Assembly (NCBI GenBank): GCA_964609385.1
Contig: CAZSSM010000082.1
Coordinates: 1-28,634 of the forward strand
DNA from: CAZSSM01 sp964609385
GTDB lineage: Bacteria; Planctomycetota; Planctomycetia; Isosphaerales; Isosphaeraceae
Direction of reading: 5' to 3'
Length of the DNA: 28,634 nt
Below, one piece after another: positions 15,430-23,370 of this stretch. Position numbers and translations under genes: made by a program. The notes beneath the pieces were generated by a model. The model was given only the letters and a program-made list of their open reading frames with translations, was not told where the DNA came from and searched no databases. Numbering within the stretch: the first letter of the stretch is position 1; each line of letters starts with the position of its first letter.

Positions 15430-15864
15430 ATGGGATTGGAACAGATTATTGAGGAGTGGACCGACGCCGATCGCGAGGAGCGGATGGAGCTCCTGCTCGA
15501 CTACGCCAACAGCTTGCCCACGCTCCCCGAGCGGTTCGAGGCCCGTCGAGACGCCGAGCATCGGATTGAAGAATGCATGTCACCGGTCTACTTCTTCGCC
15601 GAGGTCGACCCCGAGCAGAACGTCCACATGTTCGCCGACGTCCCCCGCGAGGCACCGACGGTTCGCGGCTTCGTTTCGATGCTCATCCAGGGGTATGACG
15701 GCTCCTCGTTTGAGGACGTCCTACAAATCCCTCCCGACCTCGTCATGCGGATGAAGCTTCCCGAGATCATCGGGATGATGCGGATCCGTGGCCTCAACGC
15801 GGTCGTCCATCGGATCAAATCCGAGGTCACCCGCGCGGAGACAGAACGGCTTGCCGATTCCTGA
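15430..15864 (+). CDS. sufE: Sulfur acceptor/transfer protein SufE
   Basis: A 144-residue SufE-family protein, which normally takes persulfide sulfur from SufS and hands it to SufB. The acceptor cysteine is C49 in EECMSPVYFF, in the family's loop position. The downstream signature runs TVRGFVSMLI, then LPEIIGMMRIRGLNAVVHRIK (given here as 109-129 in outline: LP start, MRIRGL core, RIK end). Length is normal. It starts 85 bases after the rhodanese gene, behind the hairpin at 15346-15370. No SufS is nearby, so the sulfur source here must be another protein or a desulfurase elsewhere in the genome. Confidence 0.92.
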   Translation: MGLEQIIEEWTDADREERMELLLDYANSLPTLPERFEARRDAEHRIEECMSPVYFFAEVDPEQNVHMFADVPREAPTVRGFVSMLIQGYDGSSFEDVLQIPPDLVMRMKLPEIIGMMRIRGLNAVVHRIKSEVTRAETERLADS

Positions 15865-15974
15865 TCGATCACACTGAACGCGATCAACGCCTCCCCTCCG
15901 CCTCGACCCTGTTATTTCCAACACTCCGTCACAAGACGATCCGGCCCCTAGCTCCCTTCTCGAGAACTCAAACC

Positions 15975-16292
15975 ATGACGGAACCGATCAAGATCGGCTC
16001 GGTCGATGCCTTGCCGCCTGGTCAACGCCTCCTTGTCGAGGCCGACGATCGGATCATCGCCGTGTTCAACATCGACGGCACCTACCACGCGATCGATGAC
16101 CTCTGCTCGCATGACGGCGGGACGATCGCCGATGGGGTCCTCGAAGGGCACCAGATCGAATGCCCTCGGCATGGTGCCCGATTCGATGTCCGGACCGGCA
16201 AAGCCCTCTGCATGCCCGCCACCGAACCGATCGACACACACCACGTCGAAGCCCGAGACGGCTCGCTGTACCTGACCGTCAACGATGCGTGA
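15975..16292 (+). CDS. Rieske-type [2Fe-2S] ferredoxin
   Basis: A 105-residue small soluble Rieske protein. The cluster ligands are C44 and H46 in CSHDGG and C63 and H66 in CPRHGARFD. The rest of the fold (IAVFNIDGTYHAIDDLC, GKALCMPA) is that of the ferredoxin component of Rieske non-haem oxygenases and of NirD-like proteins. No oxygenase subunit is adjacent, and there is no membrane anchor, so it is a free cytoplasmic electron carrier. Rieske ferredoxins are recurrent neighbours of suf genes, where they may supply electrons for cluster assembly or be an early client; which applies here cannot be told. Confidence 0.9.
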   Translation: MTEPIKIGSVDALPPGQRLLVEADDRIIAVFNIDGTYHAIDDLCSHDGGTIADGVLEGHQIECPRHGARFDVRTGKALCMPATEPIDTHHVEARDGSLYLTVNDA

Positions 16293-16361
16293 CGTTGACT
16301 CTGCATCCCCGTTCCTCCCATCGCAACCCGAACGAAACGATCACTCATTGGGAGCATCGCC

Positions 16362-16661
16362 ATGCCCACTGAAATTGAGGTGACCGACGCCTTGAAGACC
16401 GTTGTGGACCCCGAACTTCACGTCAACATCGTGGATCTCGGCCTCGTCTATGACATCCAGGTTCGCGACTCCCAAGTCGACGTCGAGATGACGTTGACTT
16501 CGCCGGCCTGCCCCGCAGGCCCCGAGATCGTCTACAACGCGACCCACGCGATCGAAGAACTCGATGGGATCGACAAGGCCAATGTCCGACTGGTGCTTGA
16601 TCCGCCCTGGACCCCGGAGCGTATGACCGACGACGCCAAGGACGAACTGGGGATCTTCTGA
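16362..16661 (+). CDS. DUF59/MIP18-family Fe-S maturation protein (SufT-like)
   Basis: A 99-residue single-domain protein of the MIP18/PaaD-like family. The motifs are VVDPELHVNIVDLGLVYDI (14-32) and MTLTSPACPAG with the conserved cysteine C50, then LVLDPPWTPERM. Family members (SufT, and MIP18/CIA2 in eukaryotes) help deliver or mature Fe-S clusters, and they are commonly encoded in suf operons. It closes the suf-linked block, 69 bases after the Rieske gene. No terminator-quality hairpin was found after it. A run of six T at 16718-16723 lies 57 bases downstream. Confidence 0.9.
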   Translation: MPTEIEVTDALKTVVDPELHVNIVDLGLVYDIQVRDSQVDVEMTLTSPACPAGPEIVYNATHAIEELDGIDKANVRLVLDPPWTPERMTDDAKDELGIF

Positions 16662-17000
16662 GCCGAATCGCACCGACCGCCCTCTTTCCTCATGACAAGC
16701 AGAAGTCGACCAAGGGGTTTTTTCCGGACGAACCCGGCCGATGAGTCGCCACATCGAAGTGGATGATCCCGATCGACGTTGTTCCGCGGCGACATTCCGG
16801 ATCGGTTCGTTTGGAAAAAAGGCGACGACACCTGATCGTTTGTTGGGTTGATGCTTGACAAATCGACTCCAATTGTTTTCCCTATTTAAGCAGGCAAAGT
16901 CTATGGAGTGCGGATCGGCACAGGCGATCCCCCGTTCGAGGGATCGCTTGGTTGCGCGCTTCGGGTTCGATCGCGGCTCGGACGATCGTGGGATACACTC
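16662..17000. other. Intergenic region before the S24-like regulator
   Basis: About 340 bases between the DUF59 gene and the regulator. No gene of its own is recognised. It contains a T6 run at 16718-16723 and an A6 run at 16814-16819, and a locally AT-rich stretch at 16855-16890 that probably includes the promoter of the regulator operon. A consensus TTGACA lies at 16855-16860, but no -10 at normal spacing could be assigned. The frame of the following gene is open from a GTG at 16908, so the region would shrink if that start is used. Confidence 0.4.
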
Positions 17001-17858
17001 GTGGCCAAGAAGAAGACGTCACAAACGCGGCTCAAGCTCAAGTCGGAAATATCCGGCCGCCTCCGGCTGGTGCGTCAACAACTCTTCGGCGAGCACGGTG
17101 GTCCGGAACTGGCGCGTCGACTCGGGCTTCCGGCCCGAACCTGGTACAACTACGAGACCGGCGTGACCGTACCGGCCGAGGTCCTGCTCAACTTCATCGA
17201 GCAGACTGGTGTCAATTCCAATTGGTTGCTCAACGGCACCGGACCGGTCTATTGCTCGGAGAAGCAGCGTGCCCTGCTCGAGAGCCTCACGCCTGAGCAG
17301 TTGATCCGGCGCGGATTGGAAAAGCTGGAATCCCAAGAGGATTCCTCCGCGACCGATCGCCTGGAATTTCCCAAGTCCTATCCTTATGCCGAACCGAACG
17401 GCCAGGACTACGTCTCGATCCCCATCATTTCCCCACGCGCCTCTGAGACAACCCCGTCGGCCGTGCCCGGTAACCCGGCCGTGATGGTCGCTCGTGAATG
17501 GTTGCCTCATCCCAACCAGACCGTCGCGATTCAGATCTCCGACGACTCCATGCATCCCGTCCTGCCGATCGGCTCGATCGTCGCCGTCGACTCTGTGCAG
17601 ACCGACCTCGACCAGCTCAATGGGAAACTGATCGCCTATCGACCCGACGAACAATCCGAACCCATGATCCGCTGGTTAAACCTTCGCGACCAAGTCTTGA
17701 TCCTCGATTGCCACATCTCTTCACGGACCGAACCGACCGTCGTCCGCCGCAGCCTGCTCCGTCCCGAGCAGTTGATGGGTCGCGTCGTCTGGTCGTGGAG
17801 CGTCTTCGTGCGGTTTGACGAGGCGGGCAAGCCCGACCCCGTCTCGACGACCTCCTGA
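17001..17858 (+). CDS. HTH/S24-like transcriptional regulator, probably non-cleaving
   Basis: About 285 residues. A DNA-binding XRE-like HTH lies at about 34-60 (GPELARRLGLPARTWYNYETG region), followed by the WLLNGTGP turn common in this repressor type. The C-terminal half resembles the S24 peptidase domain of LexA/CI repressors: ISDDSMHPVLPIGSIVAVD contains the serine S183. The lysine of the Ser-Lys dyad appears replaced by arginine (R224 in PMIRWL), so self-cleavage is doubtful. The start is uncertain: GTG 17001 follows VAKKK and is preferred, and GTG 16908 would add 31 residues. It is followed by the PAS-AAA-Fis gene with only 7 bases between, indicating an operon. The target genes are unknown. 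Confidence 0.75.
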   Translation: MAKKKTSQTRLKLKSEISGRLRLVRQQLFGEHGGPELARRLGLPARTWYNYETGVTVPAEVLLNFIEQTGVNSNWLLNGTGPVYCSEKQRALLESLTPEQLIRRGLEKLESQEDSSATDRLEFPKSYPYAEPNGQDYVSIPIISPRASETTPSAVPGNPAVMVAREWLPHPNQTVAIQISDDSMHPVLPIGSIVAVDSVQTDLDQLNGKLIAYRPDEQSEPMIRWLNLRDQVLILDCHISSRTEPTVVRRSLLRPEQLMGRVVWSWSVFVRFDEAGKPDPVSTTS

Positions 17859-17865
17859 TCGGCTG

Positions 17866-19281
17866 ATGGCCTCGCAAAGCCCGCGTCGAACCCGTCTGCT
17901 CCCGATCCTCGGCCCGGCCCATCTGCCGATCTATGTCCTCGATTCCAAGTGGCGGGTCGTCTATGTCAACACCGCCTGGGAACACCTGACCGGCTATTCA
18001 TCGCAACAAGCGCTCTCACCCCATCTGGTCTGCCGACCGCGATCGCTGACCGATCCCGATTGGCGCGTCCGACTAGGGTCGTGTTTATATCCGCCGTCGG
18101 AGGCCCTCCACGGCCATCGCGTCACCTGCCTGGTGCAGATCCCCCACGTTTCGGGACAAGACCAGGAACGACGATCCGAGTTCCTCCCCTTCCTCGACGC
18201 CGACGGAACCGTGCTCGGCCTGCTTGTGCTGATCCATGAGCCGAACACAGATTCGGTCGAAGCTGGACCGAGCCGGACCCGACGCTGGCAGGAAGCGTTG
18301 GAACGGGTCCTGGTCGAGTCTCGACGACGAGACGGACCGCACGAGCCGGTACTCGTCGGGACCGGGCTGGCCCATCAACGACTCCTGGACCAAGTTCGTG
18401 CCGCCTCCGCGTTCCCGCACCCGTTGGGGATCGTCGGCGAACCCGGGACGGGGAAGACACACGTCGCGGCCTTGTTGGCTGCTCGGCTTGCTGATGGTCG
18501 GCCGGTCCGTCGGATCGACTGCCAAGCTGTCCCGCCCGAGGAGGTCGCGACGATCCTCAACGGGCCGAGCGATCCGTTGTCCGAGACGACCTTCCGCTGG
18601 GACGTCGGCCCAATCGTGCTCGATGAGGTTCACGCGCTGGCCCGTGATCTCCAAGCGCGGCTGGTCGACGCGCTTCGAGATCCGGAGGTCCGCGTCTCGA
18701 CCCCTCTCGTCGCCACCTGGACCCGATCAATCGACCCCGATCACGATCCCGAGGCATCCTGGATCCCCGAACTCCGGGCCATCTTGACTGCTCACCAGAT
18801 CGAGTTGGTTCCGCTTCGTGATCGTCTCGAGGACGTCCCACTGTTGGCGCAGTATCGAATCGGCGTGCTTAATGGGATGACTGAGACATCGACCCCACCA
18901 CGGACCAGTTTCCAGGAAGAGGCGATCAACGCGCTCCGATCCTATGACTGGCCCGGCAACGTCGGGGAACTGTTCCGGGTCATCGATGCGGCTCATCGGG
19001 CCGCCAACGGTCCAGAGATCGGACTTGAGGCGATCCCTGGTCGGATCCTGGGCGAACAGGGCGCCGCCTATGTCCAGCCCGCCATCGAAGAAACGGAGGT
19101 CCGCCTGGATGACGCGTTGACCCTCTTGGAACGCCGATTGATCGAGGACGCTTTGCGACGCGCCCGACGGAACAAGTCGCGAGCCGCCGACCTGCTCGCG
19201 ATCTCCCGCCCTCGACTCTACCGACGGATGCGCGAGCTGGGGATTCCCGACGAGGCCGAAGGATCTTCCCAAGAGTCCTGA
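17866..19281 (+). CDS. PAS-AAA+-Fis regulator lacking the GAFTGA loop
   Basis: A 471-residue NtrC-like protein. A PAS-like sensor domain covers about 15-125 (PIYVLDSKWRVVYVNTAWEHLTGYS at its start). The AAA+ domain has Walker A GEPGTGKTH (191-199) and Walker B PIVLDEVHAL (249-258). The later DWPGNVGELFRVI (361-373) is the usual sensor-2 region. A Fis-type HTH ends the protein (KSRAADLLAISRPRLYRRMRELG). The loop where sigma-54 activators carry GAFTGA (between about 225 and 248) reads ILNGPSDPLSETTFRWD, without that motif. It is therefore unlikely to remodel sigma-54 holoenzyme in the classical way; a sigma-70 regulator of TyrR type is an alternative. It starts 7 bases after the S24-like gene, suggesting joint function. 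Confidence 0.8.
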   Translation: MASQSPRRTRLLPILGPAHLPIYVLDSKWRVVYVNTAWEHLTGYSSQQALSPHLVCRPRSLTDPDWRVRLGSCLYPPSEALHGHRVTCLVQIPHVSGQDQERRSEFLPFLDADGTVLGLLVLIHEPNTDSVEAGPSRTRRWQEALERVLVESRRRDGPHEPVLVGTGLAHQRLLDQVRAASAFPHPLGIVGEPGTGKTHVAALLAARLADGRPVRRIDCQAVPPEEVATILNGPSDPLSETTFRWDVGPIVLDEVHALARDLQARLVDALRDPEVRVSTPLVATWTRSIDPDHDPEASWIPELRAILTAHQIELVPLRDRLEDVPLLAQYRIGVLNGMTETSTPPRTSFQEEAINALRSYDWPGNVGELFRVIDAAHRAANGPEIGLEAIPGRILGEQGAAYVQPAIEETEVRLDDALTLLERRLIEDALRRARRNKSRAADLLAISRPRLYRRMRELGIPDEAEGSSQES

Positions 19282-19300
19282 CCCCAAGATTTCGACTTCC

Positions 19301-19323
19301 GATTGTTATGCCTCGAAACAATC
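19301..19323. terminator. Hairpin between convergent genes
   Basis: GATTGTT at 19301-19307 pairs perfectly with AACAATC at 19317-19323 over a 9-base loop, in the 40-base gap between the PAS-AAA-Fis gene and the convergent helicase gene. It overlaps the helicase stop codon. There is no clear T-tract, so it is a weak bidirectional terminator candidate. Confidence 0.35.
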
Positions 19324-21337
19324 AGCGTGATCGACCCATCGCATCCACCCGATCGAGCGGTCCGATCCTCCGTTGGGTCGGGGGCAGCGACTCGAGGAAT
19401 TGGCGGCCATACGGCTTGCGGATAACGCGCGGATCGAGCAAGACGATATGGCCGGTGTCGCGCTCCGAGCGGATCAAGCGCCCGAATCCCTGCTTAAGCT
19501 TCACGATCGCTTCGGGGATCTGGAACTCCTGAAACGGGTTGCCTCCGCGTTGTCGGATCTGCTCCAGACGCGCCTCCAGCAACGGACGATTGGGGACGCT
19601 GAAGGGGAGGCGGACGATAATGACGTTGGACAATGCCTCGCCAGGGATATCGACCCCCTGCCAGAAGCTGTCCACCCCCAGCAAGACGCTGCGGACATCG
19701 TCCCGGAAGAGGGCGATCAACCGGGAACGGGATCGCCCATCGCCCTGTCGGAGCAGCGTGATCTCGCGTTCGATACACCAAGGCGTCAGTACTTGCTCAG
19801 CCCGTTGCATCAACCGATACGAGGTGAACAAGACGAAAGCCCGGCCGTCAGACAGCTCGAGGTAATGTGGGATCGCCCGCAACGCGGCCTCCTCGAACGC
19901 TTCGGAGTCACGCGAAGGATCGGGCAAGTTGGTCGGGATATGCAGGGTGACTTGATTCGCGAAATCGAACGGGCTTCCGAGCTGGAGGGTCTGGGTCTGG
20001 GTCAGTCCAAGCCGGCCTTGGATGAAGTCGAAGGACGGCGGTGAACCGGTGCTGAGCGTCGCGGAAGTGAGGATACAACTGGGAACCCGACCGAAGAGGA
20101 ACTCGCGAAGGATCGGCCCGGGCTCCAACGGCGCACTCGCCATCACGACGGCATCGCGACGCGCGACGGAGACCCCGTCGGCCGAACCGGTCTCCAACCA
20201 ATAGACCGAATCCGGATCGTCCTGATGTAGCCAACGACGAAGGCTGCCGGCGAGCATCCGGCAACGATCGACCTGCGCGTTCAGTTCGATCCGCTGCTCC
20301 TCCTCATCGATCTCGAGAACGGCCTCGGCAATCGCGTTGGCAAGCCGCTCCAGGGCTTCGGTGACCGTCTCGTCAACTCTGGGCGGTTCAAGAAGCCTCC
20401 CGTTGCGCGTCCGGACCCGCGCCGTCCAACGCCTCAAGTCATCGAACAGCGTTGAGGCGGCGACGCGGACCCGAGCCACTAAAGGCACGATCGGGATCAT
20501 CCCGTGGAAGATCAATAACCCCTTGGAGGTCCGCTCGTTGACGAGCCGGTTGAGCGTGTAATCGAGCCCGGCCTGGGTGATCCGGAGCCCCAAGTGATCG
20601 CTGGCCACGGCTTCCAAGCCATGGGCTTCGTCGAAGACGACGACCTCATGGTCGGGCAAGATGCCGGGGGCACCGCTCCGTCGGATCGCCAAGTCGGACA
20701 TGTACAGGGCGTGGTTGACCACGAGGAGGTTGGCTGCCCGGACCCGTCGACGGGCACGAAAGTAGTGACAGTCCTGATAGCTCGGGCAGCTCCGACCGAG
20801 GCAGTTGCCATTCTCGCTGGCCACCGCGTCCCAGACCGCTCCTCGAGGACGAAATCCGAGGTCGGCCAAGCTCCCGTCGGTGGTTTCTCCGGCCCAGCGC
20901 CTCAGCCTCGCTAGTTGGTCGAAGTCATCGGGATCCTGGAAGGTCGCCTGAGCGCGTCGACCAGCCGCGTCAAGCCGCCGGAGGCTGATGTAGTTGCTGC
21001 GTCCTTTGACCAAGACCGCGCTGAACTCGACGGGCAAGACCGATCGCAGGAACGGCAGATCCTTCTCCAAAAGCTGTTCTTGGAGGCTGATGGTCTGGGT
21101 CGAAACGACGACCTTGGACCCTTCCGCGACGGCCTGCAGGATCGCCGGGACGAGATAGCCGAAGCTCTTGCCGACGCCGGTGCCGGCCTCGACAAGAAGG
21201 TGCTCGCCATCGGCGATGGCCTCGGCCACCCCGCGGGCCATGGCGATCTGCGGGGCCCTCGGCTCATAACCAGGCAGCCGTCGGGCGATCGGCCCACCCG
21301 GCCCCAGAGCCTCGACGACCTCCTTGGCGTGATCCAT
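19322..21337 (-). CDS. DinG/XPD-type superfamily 2 DNA helicase
   Basis: A 671-residue Fe-S-type SF2 helicase of the DinG/YoaA branch. Walker A is AGTGVGKS (51-58), and motif II is DEAH (236-239). The late motifs SATLS, FTSYRLM, GVDSFWQGVDIPG and QGFGRLIRS are the usual helicase domain 2 motifs. Three Fe-S cysteines are present: C179, C184 and C190, with the same 5- and 6-residue spacing as E. coli DinG. The first ligand, normally cysteine in NYLC, is serine here (NYIS, S117). Such proteins unwind 5'-overhang DNA, R-loops or forked structures in repair. It is the last gene of the - strand block, and its start lies 128 bases past the thiSG stop. Confidence 0.93.
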   Translation of the reverse strand: MDHAKEVVEALGPGGPIARRLPGYEPRAPQIAMARGVAEAIADGEHLLVEAGTGVGKSFGYLVPAILQAVAEGSKVVVSTQTISLQEQLLEKDLPFLRSVLPVEFSAVLVKGRSNYISLRRLDAAGRRAQATFQDPDDFDQLARLRRWAGETTDGSLADLGFRPRGAVWDAVASENGNCLGRSCPSYQDCHYFRARRRVRAANLLVVNHALYMSDLAIRRSGAPGILPDHEVVVFDEAHGLEAVASDHLGLRITQAGLDYTLNRLVNERTSKGLLIFHGMIPIVPLVARVRVAASTLFDDLRRWTARVRTRNGRLLEPPRVDETVTEALERLANAIAEAVLEIDEEEQRIELNAQVDRCRMLAGSLRRWLHQDDPDSVYWLETGSADGVSVARRDAVVMASAPLEPGPILREFLFGRVPSCILTSATLSTGSPPSFDFIQGRLGLTQTQTLQLGSPFDFANQVTLHIPTNLPDPSRDSEAFEEAALRAIPHYLELSDGRAFVLFTSYRLMQRAEQVLTPWCIEREITLLRQGDGRSRSRLIALFRDDVRSVLLGVDSFWQGVDIPGEALSNVIIVRLPFSVPNRPLLEARLEQIRQRGGNPFQEFQIPEAIVKLKQGFGRLIRSERDTGHIVLLDPRVIRKPYGRQFLESLPPTQRRIGPLDRVDAMGRSR

Positions 21338-21465
21338 CAGCCTCTATCGCCTCCCGCTGGTCGAGTCCGGACCGTCGAAGGGTCGTCGCGAGGTTGGCCG
21401 ATACCGAGCCATCGAGATCGTCCATGAACGCCCGGTCCTCGAGGCAGCCGGGGCCGGGGCTCGGT

Positions 21466-22566
21466 TCAGAATCGATCCGGATGCGAGTTTTGATCGACCG
21501 GTCCAATGCCGCCGATCAAGCCCTGATCGGGGCTTGAGGCCTGGGCGTAAAGCTTCCGGGGGATCCGGCCAGATCGAGCCGCCAGATATCCTGCATCGAG
21601 GGCCAGTCGCATCGCGTGGGCCATGGCTAAGGGATCGTCGGCCGAGGCGATCCCCGTATTCAACAAGACGCCGTCGCATCCCAGCTCCATGGCGATCGTC
21701 ACATCGCTGGCCGTGCCAACCCCAGCGTCGATGACGACCGGATACTCCGAGTCGTCTCCTTTGAGATCCTCGAGGATGATCCGGATGTTGTTGGGGTTGA
21801 GTACGCCCTGGCCGCTGCCGATCGGACTGCCGGCAGGCATGACGCAGGCTGCGCCGGCGACCTTAAGCCGACGGGCCATGACCGGGTCGTCACTGGTGTA
21901 GCAGAGCACTGTGAACCCCTGATCGACCAGCACCTGACAGGCCTCTAGGGTGGCCAACGGATCGGGCAGCAGGGTCTTCGGGTCGGAGAGGACCTCCAGC
22001 TTGACCCAGTCGGCGCCGGGGTTCTCCAGGTTGGACAGCAGCTCGCGACCGAGGTTGGCCGTCCGTAAGGCTTGCTCAGCATCGAAGCAACCAGCCGTGT
22101 TGGGCAGGATCGTGAACCGTTCCAGATCGATGTAATCCAGGAGGTTCCGCCCCTCGGAGTCGATCAGCCGCTCGCGACGGACCGCGACGGTGACGACCTC
22201 AGCCCCGCTGGCAGCCAGGCAGTCGCGCATCTGATCGAAGCTGGCATATTTGCCCGTACCGACCATCAAGCGGCTTTGCAGCCTGTGTTTACCGATCCGG
22301 AGCCTTGGGATCCGGTAGGACTCGGGCGTGCACGGATTGGATCGCGGAGCCCCACCCCCGACGAAGTGGACGACCTCGACGGCATCGTCATTGTGGAGCG
22401 GATGCTCCTGGCGTTGTGCCAAGGGGACCAGTTGCCGATTGACCTCGGTGGCCACGTGGGTCGATCGGAGCCCGAGGTGTTCGACGAGCCGCTCCAGGGT
22501 GCAGCCCAAGGGCACCTGCTTCGGTTCCCCGTTGACCAGCACGGTCATCGTCTCGGAAGTGCTCAT
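21466..22566 (-). CDS. thiG: ThiS-ThiG fusion: sulfur carrier and thiazole synthase
   Basis: About 366 residues joining two thiamine-thiazole enzymes. Residues 7-72 are a ThiS ubiquitin-like domain (MTVLVNGEPKQVPLG start) ending in FVGGGAPR, which retains the terminal Gly-Gly but is followed directly by the next domain. Residues about 86-355 are thiazole synthase ThiG, with VGTGKYASF, the Schiff-base lysine K189 in WVKLEV, PAGSPIGSGQG and VIDAGVG. The reaction joins 1-deoxyxylulose 5-phosphate, dehydroglycine and ThiS thiocarboxylate sulfur. The start is uncertain: ATG 22566 or ATG 22548 (MTVLVN); the frame is open further to 22674 with no family match. No thiamine riboswitch was recognised upstream. 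ThiF, ThiH/O and ThiC are not in the window. Confidence 0.93.
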   Translation of the reverse strand: MSTSETMTVLVNGEPKQVPLGCTLERLVEHLGLRSTHVATEVNRQLVPLAQRQEHPLHNDDAVEVVHFVGGGAPRSNPCTPESYRIPRLRIGKHRLQSRLMVGTGKYASFDQMRDCLAASGAEVVTVAVRRERLIDSEGRNLLDYIDLERFTILPNTAGCFDAEQALRTANLGRELLSNLENPGADWVKLEVLSDPKTLLPDPLATLEACQVLVDQGFTVLCYTSDDPVMARRLKVAGAACVMPAGSPIGSGQGVLNPNNIRIILEDLKGDDSEYPVVIDAGVGTASDVTIAMELGCDGVLLNTGIASADDPLAMAHAMRLALDAGYLAARSGRIPRKLYAQASSPDQGLIGGIGPVDQNSHPDRF

Positions 22567-22708
22567 CGTGGAGGGGGATCTCCGCGCCGGCGGGCTGGAC
22601 CGAGGGGCTGGTCCCGACACCTCGCCTCGGCAGTGCGTGGTTGGAAGGTGTGCGGTTATGGTCGACGAGTTCATCCGTGGTCACTGTAGGGACACGACGC
22701 GATCGTGG

Positions 22709-23299
22709 TCAAGCACGACCGATCGGGCCGACCCACCCGGCTTGATGGAGGTGGCAGAGGGCCACGGCGCAGGCGTCGGCTACGTCGTGCGGCTCGGGCA
22801 ACCGTTCCAGCCCCAGATCGAGTTGGACCGCATGCTGCATTTGCTCTTTGGGTGCACGTCCGCTGCCGGTCAGCGTCTTCTTGATCCGGGCCGCCGCATA
22901 GCCGGTGACCGCCACGTCCTGTTGACCAGCCGCCAGCAGGATCACCCCACGCCCATGGGCCATCTGAATCGACGTGGCCGGATGTTGGGGATGGGCGTGG
23001 ACCTGTTCCAAGGCCAACGCGGCGGGACGGAACATCGTGAGCAGTTCGCGGATCCCCTCGTAAAGCACAACCAGTCGTTGGGTTAAGGAGCGATCCGCAG
23101 CGCGTCCGGGCCGGATCACCCCAGCCTCGATGACCCTCGATCCTCGACGGGCCGGCTCCAAGACCGCGTATCCGCAAACGTTGAGCCCGGGGTCGATCCC
23201 CAGAACCCGATGTGGGTTCGTCTCGACGATGCGAGTCGTCTCTGGAGGCGTCGAGGCGTTCGGCAACGCTGACGAACCGGCCATTGATCGTGCTGCCAT
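22709..23299 (-). CDS. ruvC: Holliday junction resolvase RuvC
   Basis: A 196-residue RuvC nuclease that cuts Holliday junctions symmetrically, working with RuvAB. The catalytic acidic residues are D36 in GIDPGLNVCGY, E98 in LALEQV, and D172 and D175 in HDVADACAVALCH. The first 28 residues are an extra N-terminal stretch without family match, so translation could start later; GGGAG lies about 12 bases before ATG 23299. RuvA and RuvB are not adjacent. It sits between cysS (71 bases upstream) and thiSG. Confidence 0.93.
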   Translation of the reverse strand: MAARSMAGSSALPNASTPPETTRIVETNPHRVLGIDPGLNVCGYAVLEPARRGSRVIEAGVIRPGRAADRSLTQRLVVLYEGIRELLTMFRPAALALEQVHAHPQHPATSIQMAHGRGVILLAAGQQDVAVTGYAAARIKKTLTGSGRAPKEQMQHAVQLDLGLERLPEPHDVADACAVALCHLHQAGWVGPIGRA

Positions 23300-23370
23300 C
23301 CGTGCCCGACTCCCGCGTCTTCGATCACGATCGCGTCCGAAACCGTGCGTTGATCGACTCTTGGACTTGC

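Noticed and set aside
16718..16819. T6 and A6 runs (TTTTTTCC and GGAAAAAA) as a long-range inverted repeat
   Set aside because: The arms are only 8 bases of simple sequence about 85 bases apart, which can arise by chance.
16855..16888. TTGACA with downstream TATTTA as promoter of the S24-like regulator
   Set aside because: The -35 is perfect, but the only good -10 candidate is 22 bases away, too far for a standard sigma-70 promoter; kept only as a remark.
22567..22708. Thiamine riboswitch upstream of thiSG
   Set aside because: I looked for the conserved CUGAGA and the downstream conserved helix on the - strand and found neither.
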